A stretch of DNA of 44,585 bases from an uncultured Phocaeicola sp. (GTDB lineage: Bacteria; Bacteroidota; Bacteroidia; Bacteroidales; Bacteroidaceae): assembly GCA_947626525.1 (NCBI GenBank), contig CANQSM010000017.1, positions 1 through 44,585 of the forward strand. The letters run 5' to 3'. This document shows, piece by piece, positions 32,057 to 38,911 of this stretch. The position numbers were made by a program, and so were the translations under genes. Below the pieces are notes generated by a model, which did no database searches, was not told where the DNA came from, and was given only the letters and a program-made list of their open reading frames with translations. The number at the start of each line of letters is the position of its first letter. Positions within the stretch are counted from its first letter, which is position 1.

Positions 32057-32585
32057 CTGCTCCGCCTCCCTCCGTCAAAAATTCCCCTGAAAAAAATAAA
32101 AAGCCCCTGTATTTTGAACACAAAATTTTTAACATATCCCAAAAATATATTCGGGTGTTATACTCAAAATACAAGCGACTTTTAAATATTTCTAAATCGT
32201 TTGCTCTTTTTTCTTCGACAACAAACAAACATTTTTTATTTGTCATCTGAAAACGCTATTTAATTTTGATTTTAATTTACAACAAATTTCTTGACTTGTC
32301 AACAATAAATTTTAATTTTCTTGTTATACAGCCAATATAACAAACCATATTGTATATTTACAATTATTATATATATTAAATCCGCGCGCGATGTATAATA
32401 TATACACATTGTATTTATTATCTATGCCACTACTGTACTGGCTAAACGATAAGTAATGTAAATATATAGTTTAATAGGGGGGGATAATATATATGTTGGA
32501 AATTTTAATTTCCAACTATGTTACTTACTAAATTTTAGTTATTTTATTCTTTTAATTTTTAGTTTACTGTAATTCTTATATTTGC
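32057..32585. other. AT-rich non-coding region beside the iterons
   Basis: About 530 bases, mostly A and T, with no supported gene. A minus-strand frame at 32004-32246 has no ribosome site and overlaps the terminase-like gene. It contains a perfect 9-bp inverted repeat at 32496-32515 (arms TTGGAAATT and AATTTCCAA) and a GCGCGCG stretch near 32393. With the adjacent iterons it looks like a melting region of an origin. Confidence 0.45.
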
Positions 32586-32691
32586 TTGTCACTGGTGACA
32601 ATCCGTAACTTGTCATACATAACAATCCGTTACAGATTGTCACTGGTAACAACTCGTTAAACAACAACTTTTCACCCGTAACAATCCGTTA
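32586..32691 (-). repeat. four 23-bp iterons (candidate replication origin)
   Basis: Units at 32586-32608, 32610-32632, 32637-32659 and 32669-32691, all in the same orientation. Each starts TTGTCAC (or a variant) and ends GTAACAATCCGTTA (or a variant). Unit 1 also contains a TTGTCAC/GTGACAA palindrome. They directly follow, and slightly overlap, the 3' end of the Rep-like gene, beside an AT-rich region. Confidence 0.75.
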
Positions 32692-32994
32692 TTTTATTAT
32701 TTCATATGCCGTTAAATGTCTTGTTGAGGTCTTGGAATGTGTTTTCATAATCTTGATAAATCCAAAGTCTGAAAGCTCTTTCTTAATCCGCTGAACCTTG
32801 CTCACGCTCCAGTTTAAATCTTCGGCTATGTCGTTATCAGTGCGATAAAACCATTGTTTTTCCTTTCCTGTATGTCTGTGCTCCAATTCTGTTAGATAAC
32901 AATAAAACCATTTGGCACTATCTGACATATATTTATAATCCGCCTCAAAGATACATCTTGAAAGCTGTATATAATAACCGTCTTTATATTTCAT
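32689..32994 (-). CDS. winged-helix replication initiator-like protein
   Basis: 101 residues from the ATG at 32994 (or GTG at 33003). GYYIQLSRCIFEADYKYMSD, SAKWFYCYLTELEHRH, FYRTDNDIAEDLNWSVSKVQ, RIKKELSDFGFIKI form one winged-helix domain like the N-terminal domain of RepA_N-type initiators and phage replication proteins. The iterons at its 3' end support an initiator role. The start region is one of the recombination points of the 2.2-kb duplication. An RHH gene lies upstream, as in CopG-Rep operons. Confidence 0.6.
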   Translation of the reverse strand: MKYKDGYYIQLSRCIFEADYKYMSDSAKWFYCYLTELEHRHTGKEKQWFYRTDNDIAEDLNWSVSKVQRIKKELSDFGFIKIMKTHSKTSTRHLTAYEIIK

Positions 32995-33117
32995 TTCTGC
33001 CACTTCCCCACTTGATTATTTTGGCTCTATGGCATATAATAAACTTGTTCTTGCATATATGCCACATATTTATTAATTGACCGCCTAAACGCTGAAAATA
33101 CGGGGCGGTCTTTTAGT

Positions 33118-33336
33118 TTATTTAAGCGTGTTCTGTGCGCCCTCTAAGCGTTCTAAATATTCAAGTACAGATTTATTCACGACCTCGCTAATTGTCAAGC
33201 CTTGCGCCCTTATGCGCTCTATAGTGCCCTTTGGGAGTGTCGCCGTTATCTTGTCATACTTTTCTTTTGTATGCTCGTTTTGTTTCCTTATCCGCTTTCT
33301 GTATGTTTCTAATAGTTCCTGCTCCGATTTCGCCAT
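33118..33336 (-). CDS. RHH (CopG-like) regulator A, copy 1
   Basis: 72 residues from the ATG at 33336, which has GGAGG upstream. After a charged helix come the strand YDKITATLPKG and helices TIERIRAQGLTISEVVNKSVLEYL, the RHH fold. It has a perfect-consensus promoter, phased 11-bp repeats upstream, and the Rep-like gene downstream. Likely an autoregulator of rep, or a partition-type DNA-binding protein. It is paralogous to RHH protein B (both have EKYD-(K/R)-IT). Confidence 0.75.
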   Translation of the reverse strand: MAKSEQELLETYRKRIRKQNEHTKEKYDKITATLPKGTIERIRAQGLTISEVVNKSVLEYLERLEGAQNTLK

Positions 33337-33374
33337 TATAAAAACCTCCACTTTTTAATAATATTGCTATAATA

Positions 33375-33403
33375 ATTATACAATATCGTTATTAATATGT
33401 CAA
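33375..33403 (-). promoter_or_regulatory. perfect-consensus sigma-A promoter of RHH-A, copy 1
   Basis: Minus strand TTGACA (33398-33403), 17-base spacer, TATAAT (33375-33380). Surrounded by AATATTG/CAATATT inverted repeats, probable operators. Confidence 0.9.
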
Positions 33404-33500
33404 TAATAGCGCAATATTAGTTATGTTAATATTGTAATAATATAGCTTGTAAATTTAACTGTAAATCTAACCGTTAAACTAACATTAAACAGATTTTTAC

Positions 33501-33616
33501 GGTCTACCGTTGGTCTACCACTGGTATACCGTTGGTTGCCGATTGGTATACCAAAAAATACGGTATCTATAGGGTATCCGCAGGCGGTCTATACGGTATC
33601 TATAGGGTATCTGCCT
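33501..33616. repeat. two blocks of five 11-bp direct repeats, copy 1
   Basis: Block 1 units start at 33501, 33512, 33523, 33534 and 33545 (GGTCTACCGTT and variants such as GGTATACCGTT). Block 2 units start at 33562, 33573, 33584, 33595 and 33606 (GGTATCTATAG and variants). Exact 11-bp spacing puts all units of a block on one DNA face. Located upstream of the RHH-A promoter. Confidence 0.8.
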
Positions 33617-33675
33617 CTGATTTACCGCAAACAAAAAAAGCAACCGCATTTTTTAACGATTGCTTTTTGCTGATT

Positions 33676-33915
33676 TTAAAATTCGATTACATTTTCATAT
33701 TCATCGGGATTAAATTCTATTATTTCCCCTGTATAATTTGCCGCCGCTTCTTCTGCTGTTTCACAATCATCAAAATTGCTATAGTCGGCACGCTCTGCGG
33801 CTTCAATTGTCAATGGCTCATTAAATGCTTTTTCGTGGATTGGAACGCCGTAGCCCTCATCATCCACAAATACAACCATATTATAACCCAATGTTTCAAC
33901 AAAATATCTTTTCAT
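33676..33915 (-). CDS. small acidic protein, 79 aa, copy 1
   Basis: ATG at 33915 after AAAGGTGG. Sequence MKRYFVETLGYNMVVFVDDE, then TIEAAERADYSNFDDCETAE and a very acidic end. Negatively charged overall, so a DNA-mimic or protein-binding role is conceivable, but nothing identifies it. Confidence 0.6.
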   Translation of the reverse strand: MKRYFVETLGYNMVVFVDDEGYGVPIHEKAFNEPLTIEAAERADYSNFDDCETAEEAAANYTGEIIEFNPDEYENVIEF

Positions 33916-33959
33916 ATTTTCCACCTTTCTGCCGTCGTCACCTCCGCGGCGGGAAAAAT

Positions 33960-34367
33960 TTATTGAAATGATATAAAAACTTCGCCGTCGCCGTCGTACT
34001 CGTCAAAGGCTTTTTGAGCGTCTGCGCCATTGTCAAAAATCGCAAGCGTGTCATAACTTGGCTTCTCGACAAGCTCAATTACTATTGGCGCAAAATCCCA
34101 CACAGAGCCACATTCGACAAGCTCGCCGTCCTCATCGTATGTGTTTTCCTCGATATAGACATCTGCGACACTGTAGCCGCCGTTAAATTTATCTATTTGA
34201 GCCCTGCACCTTTTCAGCTCCTCGCGTGCTGCGTCAAGGCTATCAAATGCCTTGATTAACATAGGCTCATTGTCGCCGTCAAGCTCCAACGTGCAACCTG
34301 CGTATATATCCGTAAGGCTTTTTACCTCGCGGCGGTTCATTTTAACTTCAAATCTTACTTCTTTCAT
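33960..34367 (-). CDS. acidic hypothetical protein, 135 aa, copy 1
   Basis: ATG at 34367 after AAAGGTGG. Contains FEVKMNRREVKSLTDIYAGC, FDSLDAAREELKRCRAQIDK, SVADVYIEENTYDEDGE and a C-terminal acidic region. The same kind of leader (GCCG/CGGC hairpin near the ribosome site) precedes it and the next gene. No family recognised. Confidence 0.6.
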   Translation of the reverse strand: MKEVRFEVKMNRREVKSLTDIYAGCTLELDGDNEPMLIKAFDSLDAAREELKRCRAQIDKFNGGYSVADVYIEENTYDEDGELVECGSVWDFAPIVIELVEKPSYDTLAIFDNGADAQKAFDEYDGDGEVFISFQ

Positions 34368-34450
34368 ATCTTCCACCTTTCCGCCGCCCCTCCGACGGCT
34401 TGAAAATTAATTTTTTTGTATCGTCAATGGTTTTCCCTCTTGACAATTAT

Positions 34451-34479
34451 AGTTTAGCATATTTATACTATCTTGTCAA
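34451..34479 (-). promoter_or_regulatory. promoter for the acidic-protein genes, copy 1
   Basis: Minus strand TTGACA (34474-34479), 17-base spacer, TAAACT (34451-34456). AGCATATTTA occurs at 34456-34465 and 34481-34490, flanking the -35 box; the same word lies in the promoter at 37477-37505. Confidence 0.65.
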
Positions 34480-34496
34480 TAGCATATTTAAACTTT

Positions 34497-34694
34497 TTAA
34501 TCGTTTTTCATTCTGTCTATTTCTTTATCAACGCAATACTGGACAAATGCCGATAATTTCATTCCCTTTATTTTTGCCGCCGTCTGATATTCTTCTTTTT
34601 TTCCCTTGGCTGCCATAACTGTTATGCGGTCATATTTTTCTTTTTGGTATTCGTTTACATATTTAAACGCCTCTTTCTTGTCTGTAAATGCCAT
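34497..34694 (-). CDS. RHH (CopG-like) protein B, copy 1
   Basis: 65 residues from the ATG at 34694 after GGAGG. Has EYQKEKYDRITVMAAKGKKE, then YQTAAKIKGMKLSAFVQYCVDK: a strand followed by two helices. It starts 2 bases after the GIY-YIG stop, so the nuclease and this regulator are co-translated. It probably binds the AGCATATTTA words. Confidence 0.7.
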   Translation of the reverse strand: MAFTDKKEAFKYVNEYQKEKYDRITVMAAKGKKEEYQTAAKIKGMKLSAFVQYCVDKEIDRMKND

Positions 34695-34695
34695 T

Positions 34696-35193
34696 TTAAA
34701 ACCTCCATTCATTTAACACTTTATCAACAAATCTTTTTCTTGCTGTTTTCCATGACGTTTTTTCTTGCATGTATCCGTAGCGCATTTGGTCTATAAATTC
34801 TTTAAAATCATTATAAGCATAGTCTATATATCTTTCTTCTTTTAACTTCTTGCGCCCTGTATCTTCTTTTAAATTATATCCTATTTCTGGATTAGTGCAA
34901 TTAAATGTTTTTATTGCCAAATGTTCAAAATACTTCAAATCATCATATTTACAATATTTTTCTTCTCTAATTCTAACAGGTGTTATTACATATGAAATAA
35001 ATTTATCGCCGTTTTTATAATCTTCTTGCATTTCTCTTATGTGGCTTTTTCCATATTTCAATAAAACTTTGTGATTTTCTAATCTTCTTTTTATATTTGA
35101 AGATGAGCCAATGTAAATTTTATTTTTTCTTATGTTTATTATGGCATACACCCCAGAAAAGTTACAATATTTACATATTCTGAATTGTTCCAT
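34696..35193 (-). CDS. GIY-YIG endonuclease, copy 1
   Basis: 165 residues from the ATG at 35193. N-terminal GIY-YIG domain: SGVYAIINIRKNKIYIGSSS, then NIKRRLENHKVLL with the catalytic Arg, and a conserved Glu region (YFEHLAIKTFNCTNP). The C-terminal part is a basic, helical DNA-binding tail. In this copy the leader before the ATG is that of the Rep-like gene, as a result of the duplication; promoter 37412-37440 is missing. Confidence 0.8.
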   Translation of the reverse strand: MEQFRICKYCNFSGVYAIINIRKNKIYIGSSSNIKRRLENHKVLLKYGKSHIREMQEDYKNGDKFISYVITPVRIREEKYCKYDDLKYFEHLAIKTFNCTNPEIGYNLKEDTGRKKLKEERYIDYAYNDFKEFIDQMRYGYMQEKTSWKTARKRFVDKVLNEWRF

Positions 35194-35316
35194 TTCTGCC
35201 ACTTCCCCACTTGATTATTTTGGCTCTATGGCATATAATAAACTTGTTCTTGCATATATGCCACATATTTATTAATTGACCGCCTAAACGCTGAAAATAC
35301 GGGGCGGTCTTTTAGT

Positions 35317-35535
35317 TTATTTAAGCGTGTTCTGTGCGCCCTCTAAGCGTTCTAAATATTCAAGTACAGATTTATTCACGACCTCGCTAATTGTCAAGCC
35401 TTGCGCCCTTATGCGCTCTATAGTGCCCTTTGGGAGTGTCGCCGTTATCTTGTCATACTTTTCTTTTGTATGCTCGTTTTGTTTCCTTATCCGCTTTCTG
35501 TATGTTTCTAATAGTTCCTGCTCCGATTTCGCCAT
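35317..35535 (-). CDS. RHH (CopG-like) regulator A, copy 2
   Basis: Identical protein to 33118-33336, with the same promoter and repeats. Downstream lies the copy-1 GIY-YIG gene in place of rep. Confidence 0.75.
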   Translation of the reverse strand: MAKSEQELLETYRKRIRKQNEHTKEKYDKITATLPKGTIERIRAQGLTISEVVNKSVLEYLERLEGAQNTLK

Positions 35536-35573
35536 TATAAAAACCTCCACTTTTTAATAATATTGCTATAATA

Positions 35574-35602
35574 ATTATACAATATCGTTATTAATATGTC
35601 AA
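35574..35602 (-). promoter_or_regulatory. perfect-consensus promoter of RHH-A, copy 2
   Basis: Same TTGACA-17-TATAAT as at 33375-33403, shifted by 2,199. It may now drive the copy-1 GIY-YIG operon. Confidence 0.9.
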
Positions 35603-35699
35603 TAATAGCGCAATATTAGTTATGTTAATATTGTAATAATATAGCTTGTAAATTTAACTGTAAATCTAACCGTTAAACTAACATTAAACAGATTTTTAC

Positions 35700-35815
35700 G
35701 GTCTACCGTTGGTCTACCACTGGTATACCGTTGGTTGCCGATTGGTATACCAAAAAATACGGTATCTATAGGGTATCCGCAGGCGGTCTATACGGTATCT
35801 ATAGGGTATCTGCCT
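35700..35815. repeat. two blocks of five 11-bp direct repeats, copy 2
   Basis: Same array as 33501-33616, shifted by 2,199. Confidence 0.8.
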
Positions 35816-35874
35816 CTGATTTACCGCAAACAAAAAAAGCAACCGCATTTTTTAACGATTGCTTTTTGCTGATT

Positions 35875-36114
35875 TTAAAATTCGATTACATTTTCATATT
35901 CATCGGGATTAAATTCTATTATTTCCCCTGTATAATTTGCCGCCGCTTCTTCTGCTGTTTCACAATCATCAAAATTGCTATAGTCGGCACGCTCTGCGGC
36001 TTCAATTGTCAATGGCTCATTAAATGCTTTTTCGTGGATTGGAACGCCGTAGCCCTCATCATCCACAAATACAACCATATTATAACCCAATGTTTCAACA
36101 AAATATCTTTTCAT
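35875..36114 (-). CDS. small acidic protein, 79 aa, copy 2
   Basis: Identical to 33676-33915 in sequence and context. Confidence 0.6.
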   Translation of the reverse strand: MKRYFVETLGYNMVVFVDDEGYGVPIHEKAFNEPLTIEAAERADYSNFDDCETAEEAAANYTGEIIEFNPDEYENVIEF

Positions 36115-36158
36115 ATTTTCCACCTTTCTGCCGTCGTCACCTCCGCGGCGGGAAAAAT

Positions 36159-36566
36159 TTATTGAAATGATATAAAAACTTCGCCGTCGCCGTCGTACTC
36201 GTCAAAGGCTTTTTGAGCGTCTGCGCCATTGTCAAAAATCGCAAGCGTGTCATAACTTGGCTTCTCGACAAGCTCAATTACTATTGGCGCAAAATCCCAC
36301 ACAGAGCCACATTCGACAAGCTCGCCGTCCTCATCGTATGTGTTTTCCTCGATATAGACATCTGCGACACTGTAGCCGCCGTTAAATTTATCTATTTGAG
36401 CCCTGCACCTTTTCAGCTCCTCGCGTGCTGCGTCAAGGCTATCAAATGCCTTGATTAACATAGGCTCATTGTCGCCGTCAAGCTCCAACGTGCAACCTGC
36501 GTATATATCCGTAAGGCTTTTTACCTCGCGGCGGTTCATTTTAACTTCAAATCTTACTTCTTTCAT
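36159..36566 (-). CDS. acidic hypothetical protein, 135 aa, copy 2
   Basis: Identical to 33960-34367. Confidence 0.6.
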   Translation of the reverse strand: MKEVRFEVKMNRREVKSLTDIYAGCTLELDGDNEPMLIKAFDSLDAAREELKRCRAQIDKFNGGYSVADVYIEENTYDEDGELVECGSVWDFAPIVIELVEKPSYDTLAIFDNGADAQKAFDEYDGDGEVFISFQ

Positions 36567-36649
36567 ATCTTCCACCTTTCCGCCGCCCCTCCGACGGCTT
36601 GAAAATTAATTTTTTTGTATCGTCAATGGTTTTCCCTCTTGACAATTAT

Positions 36650-36678
36650 AGTTTAGCATATTTATACTATCTTGTCAA
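36650..36678 (-). promoter_or_regulatory. promoter for the acidic-protein genes, copy 2
   Basis: Same elements as 34451-34479. Confidence 0.65.
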
Positions 36679-36695
36679 TAGCATATTTAAACTTT

Positions 36696-36893
36696 TTAAT
36701 CGTTTTTCATTCTGTCTATTTCTTTATCAACGCAATACTGGACAAATGCCGATAATTTCATTCCCTTTATTTTTGCCGCCGTCTGATATTCTTCTTTTTT
36801 TCCCTTGGCTGCCATAACTGTTATGCGGTCATATTTTTCTTTTTGGTATTCGTTTACATATTTAAACGCCTCTTTCTTGTCTGTAAATGCCAT
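36696..36893 (-). CDS. RHH (CopG-like) protein B, copy 2
   Basis: Identical to 34497-34694; follows the copy-2 GIY-YIG gene by 1 base. Confidence 0.7.
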   Translation of the reverse strand: MAFTDKKEAFKYVNEYQKEKYDRITVMAAKGKKEEYQTAAKIKGMKLSAFVQYCVDKEIDRMKND

Positions 36894-36894
36894 T

Positions 36895-37392
36895 TTAAAA
36901 CCTCCATTCATTTAACACTTTATCAACAAATCTTTTTCTTGCTGTTTTCCATGACGTTTTTTCTTGCATGTATCCGTAGCGCATTTGGTCTATAAATTCT
37001 TTAAAATCATTATAAGCATAGTCTATATATCTTTCTTCTTTTAACTTCTTGCGCCCTGTATCTTCTTTTAAATTATATCCTATTTCTGGATTAGTGCAAT
37101 TAAATGTTTTTATTGCCAAATGTTCAAAATACTTCAAATCATCATATTTACAATATTTTTCTTCTCTAATTCTAACAGGTGTTATTACATATGAAATAAA
37201 TTTATCGCCGTTTTTATAATCTTCTTGCATTTCTCTTATGTGGCTTTTTCCATATTTCAATAAAACTTTGTGATTTTCTAATCTTCTTTTTATATTTGAA
37301 GATGAGCCAATGTAAATTTTATTTTTTCTTATGTTTATTATGGCATACACCCCAGAAAAGTTACAATATTTACATATTCTGAATTGTTCCAT
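36895..37392 (-). CDS. GIY-YIG endonuclease, copy 2 (native leader)
   Basis: Identical 165-residue protein from the ATG at 37392. Here the ribosome site is GGAGGTGG and a near-perfect promoter lies at 37412-37440, so this copy keeps the original control region. Confidence 0.8.
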   Translation of the reverse strand: MEQFRICKYCNFSGVYAIINIRKNKIYIGSSSNIKRRLENHKVLLKYGKSHIREMQEDYKNGDKFISYVITPVRIREEKYCKYDDLKYFEHLAIKTFNCTNPEIGYNLKEDTGRKKLKEERYIDYAYNDFKEFIDQMRYGYMQEKTSWKTARKRFVDKVLNEWRF

Positions 37393-37411
37393 TTCTACCA
37401 CCTCCATACAT

Positions 37412-37440
37412 ATTATAGCATAGTTTAAAAAAGTTGTAAA
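37412..37440 (-). promoter_or_regulatory. sigma-A promoter of the GIY-YIG/RHH-B operon
   Basis: Minus strand TTTACA (37435-37440), 17-base spacer, perfect TATAAT (37412-37417). TTTAAAC words overlap the spacer and flank it. Confidence 0.85.
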
Positions 37441-37476
37441 GTGAAAAATATATTTAAACTTTTTTAAACAAAACTA

Positions 37477-37505
37477 TTGACAGCATATTTAAACTATGTT
37501 ACTAT
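37477..37505 (+). promoter_or_regulatory. divergent promoter of the plus-strand short-gene operon
   Basis: TTGACA (37477-37482), 17-base spacer, TACTAT (37500-37505); a TATAAT at 20-base spacing is an alternative. AGCATATTTA (37482-37491) overlaps it, as in the promoters at 34451 and 36650. Confidence 0.65.
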
Positions 37506-37531
37506 AATATCAACAAGAAAAACAAAACAAC

Positions 37532-37562
37532 CTGCTTCCAGTGAAGCAGTAACGCCGCGGCG
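37532..37562 (+). other. leader hairpins of the plus-strand operon
   Basis: CTGCTTC (37532-37538) and GAAGCAG (37543-37549) form a hairpin with loop CAGT; next to it is the 10-bp palindrome CGCCGCGGCG (37553-37562). Both lie in the 5' leader before the first gene. Confidence 0.5.
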
Positions 37563-37632
37563 GTTGCGTCAATCAGTCGCGAGGGTGAAAAGTAACGGGG
37601 ACAGGGGAAAAGAAAATAGGAGGATTTAAAAG

Positions 37633-37860
37633 ATGAAATTAGAAAGATTAAAAAATTATCTCAAAGACAAAATCAATAATAGTTGGTACAAAAACACCGC
37701 TATTGACTACGGAATAACAGGGAAATTCCTTACAGCCGAGAAAATCGGGGACGATTTAAAAATCGTATGGGAAGAAATGGGAGAACGGTTTGAAATGGTT
37801 GTTGCGTGGTTTGAGGATTACAGCAACGAACAAATTTATAATATTTGGATGGAGGGGTAG
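37633..37860 (+). CDS. hypothetical protein, 75 aa
   Basis: AGGAGG precedes the ATG. Sequence MKLERLKNYLKDKINNSWYK, then DLKIVWEEMGERFEMVVAWF: a helix followed by an alpha/beta segment. First gene of the plus-strand operon. Family unknown. Confidence 0.6.
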   Translation: MKLERLKNYLKDKINNSWYKNTAIDYGITGKFLTAEKIGDDLKIVWEEMGERFEMVVAWFEDYSNEQIYNIWMEG

Positions 37861-37863
37861 AAA

Positions 37864-38031
37864 ATGAAAAACTTAGAAGAAAACAAAAAAAGAGCATTGC
37901 AGGCGTACAAAGCCGCAAAAATGGAGTATGCGGCAACAATCACAAAGGACAACACAAAGGGCGATTTTGAAAAATTCAAAGCCTTTGTGGACGCGAAAAA
38001 AGCGTGTATGCTGTTAGGCGTGATTATATAG
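37864..38031 (+). CDS. small helical protein, 55 aa
   Basis: GGAGGGG inside the end of the previous gene serves as ribosome site; only 3 bases separate stop and start. Two helices (KNLEENKKRALQAYKAAKME, FEKFKAFVDAKKACMLLG). No family recognised. Confidence 0.6.
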   Translation: MKNLEENKKRALQAYKAAKMEYAATITKDNTKGDFEKFKAFVDAKKACMLLGVII

Positions 38032-38034
38032 CCG

Positions 38035-38087
38035 TTGCGGCGGCTCTAAACAGTCCATTAAGCCGCAAGCGTTCCCCCGTTTGGGGG
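38035..38087 (+). other. post-stop hairpins, spacer A
   Basis: TTGCGGC (38035-38041) pairs with GCCGCAA (38062-38068) 4 bases after the stop codon. CCCCC/GGGGG (38074-38087) forms a second hairpin before the next ribosome site. Confidence 0.5.
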
Positions 38088-38126
38088 AGGTTGGAAAAAT
38101 AAAGGATATGGAGGTAAAAAAAAGAT

Positions 38127-38267
38127 ATGGCAAGCTATTATATTACATATAACGATTATTTTGGTTTTTGCGTCGTAGAAAATGACGACGGACGGCACAA
38201 AATAGTATTTACTGGAAGTATTGAAGAATGTAACGCAAAATGCATTGAACTGAATAGTCACAGATAA
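38127..38267 (+). CDS. small protein, 46 aa
   Basis: GGAGG upstream of the ATG. Beta-rich start (ASYYITYNDYFGFCVVEND, then HKIVFTGSIEECNAKC), reminiscent of a small antiparallel sheet. Unknown function. Confidence 0.55.
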   Translation: MASYYITYNDYFGFCVVENDDGRHKIVFTGSIEECNAKCIELNSHR

Positions 38268-38274
38268 ACCACCG

Positions 38275-38318
38275 CCCCACACCGTCAAGCGGTCAGCGCG
38301 TGCAAGTCGCGCGTGGGG
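38275..38318 (+). ncRNA. three-helix RNA element, spacer B
   Basis: P1 CCCCAC (38275-38280) with GTGGGG (38313-38318); P2 ACCG with CGGT (38281-38293, loop TCAAG); P3 GCGCG with CGCGC (38296-38312, 7-nt loop TGCAAGT). All bases but two are in helices or loops. It begins 8 bases after a stop codon and lies before the next ribosome site. Confidence 0.5.
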
Positions 38319-38357
38319 ATTTCCTGAAAATAAATTTTAAAAATGGAGGGTAACAAG

Positions 38358-38588
38358 ATGAAAGAATACACTTTTGAGGAGCTTGGATATTTTGCAGAAA
38401 GAGAATGTGAGAAAATCAAAGAATGTCTACAGGGTTATAGTTTTATGAATTTTGATATTTCTTGGAGTAATTGCGCAGGCAATTGCACTTTGGTTGTAAA
38501 AACTGACTACGACGACACAGCGAAAAATATTAAAAATTTCTTTTTACATTGTGCTTTAGGTGTGATTTTTGAACTCACAAGAGCATAA
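38358..38588 (+). CDS. hypothetical protein, 76 aa
   Basis: ATG at 38358 with GGAGGG upstream. TFEELGYFAERECEKIKECL, then FDISWSNCAGNCTLVVKTDY and a hydrophobic helix (FFLHCALGVIFEL). Five Cys. Unknown family. Confidence 0.6.
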   Translation: MKEYTFEELGYFAERECEKIKECLQGYSFMNFDISWSNCAGNCTLVVKTDYDDTAKNIKNFFLHCALGVIFELTRA

Positions 38589-38590
38589 CA

Positions 38591-38631
38591 GGCATTTCAA
38601 GCGGCGCGGAGGTGCAAGCCCTCCGAATGCC
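38591..38631 (+). ncRNA. RNA element of the same plan, spacer C
   Basis: P1 GGCATT (38591-38596) with AATGCC (38626-38631); P3 CGGAGG (38607-38612) with CCTCCG (38620-38625), 7-nt loop TGCAAGC. TCAAGCGG lies between, as in spacer B, though P2 is not formed well. It begins 3 bases after a stop codon. Confidence 0.5.
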
Positions 38632-38678
38632 TTTTAAAAATCCTAGCCCCCAAGGGATAAGGGGAGAGAGTAAAGAAG

Positions 38679-38813
38679 ATGACAAACAAGGAATATAAAG
38701 AAATGTTAATAAATGACATTCTGAAATGGCAGACGCAAAACAGATTTACAAAAGAAGAATTAAACAAAAAGCCTATAAGGGTACTTGAAATTATTTATGA
38801 TAATGTTAAATAG
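38679..38813 (+). CDS. small helical protein, 44 aa
   Basis: GGGGAGAG precedes the ATG. TNKEYKEMLINDILKWQTQN then FTKEELNKKPIRVLEIIYD: two short helices with a basic middle. No family recognised. Confidence 0.55.
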   Translation: MTNKEYKEMLINDILKWQTQNRFTKEELNKKPIRVLEIIYDNVK

Positions 38814-38818
38814 TTTTT

Positions 38819-38865
38819 TTGCCGTTCCCGATACAGTCGGCGCAGGCTCACGACCTAAACGGCAA
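38819..38865 (+). ncRNA. RNA element of the same plan, spacer D
   Basis: P1 TTGCCGTT (38819-38826) with AACGGCAA (38858-38865); P2 CCGA/TCGG (38828-38840); P3 AGG/CCT (38844-38856) with a 7-nt loop CTCACGA. It begins 5 bases after a stop codon. Confidence 0.45.
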
Positions 38866-38911
38866 ACTACCGCGAAAAGCGGAAAATTTTAATTTATGGA
38901 GGGTTTGAAAA

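Larger units (their letters stand above)
32992..35197. repeat. tandem direct duplication, copy 1 (2,199-bp unit)
   Basis: Matches 35191-37396 at an offset of exactly 2,199; all genes and intergenic sites compared are identical. The copies share the 7-base junction CATTTCT (35191-35197). The left break is in the start region of the Rep-like gene, the right break in the start region of the GIY-YIG gene, where both read GTGG-AGAAATG on the minus strand. Content: two RHH genes, two acidic proteins, a GIY-YIG nuclease, and 11-bp repeats. Confidence 0.9.
35191..37396. repeat. tandem direct duplication, copy 2
   Basis: Second copy of the 2,199-bp unit. Right of 37396 the sequence differs from copy 1 (A instead of G, then divergent) and leads into the native promoter of the GIY-YIG gene. 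Confidence 0.9.

Noticed and set aside
32004-32246. Open minus-strand frame of 80 codons upstream of the terminase-like gene
   Set aside because: Overlaps the start of the well-supported gene at 32056, lacks a ribosome site and lies in AT-rich non-coding DNA.
33501-33616. CRISPR-like array
   Set aside because: Units are 11 bp and contiguous, without spacers, and no cas genes are present.
32992-37396. Insertion sequence or transposon as cause of the duplication
   Set aside because: No transposase, no terminal inverted repeats; the 7-bp junction is microhomology shared by two start regions, not a target-site duplication of an IS.
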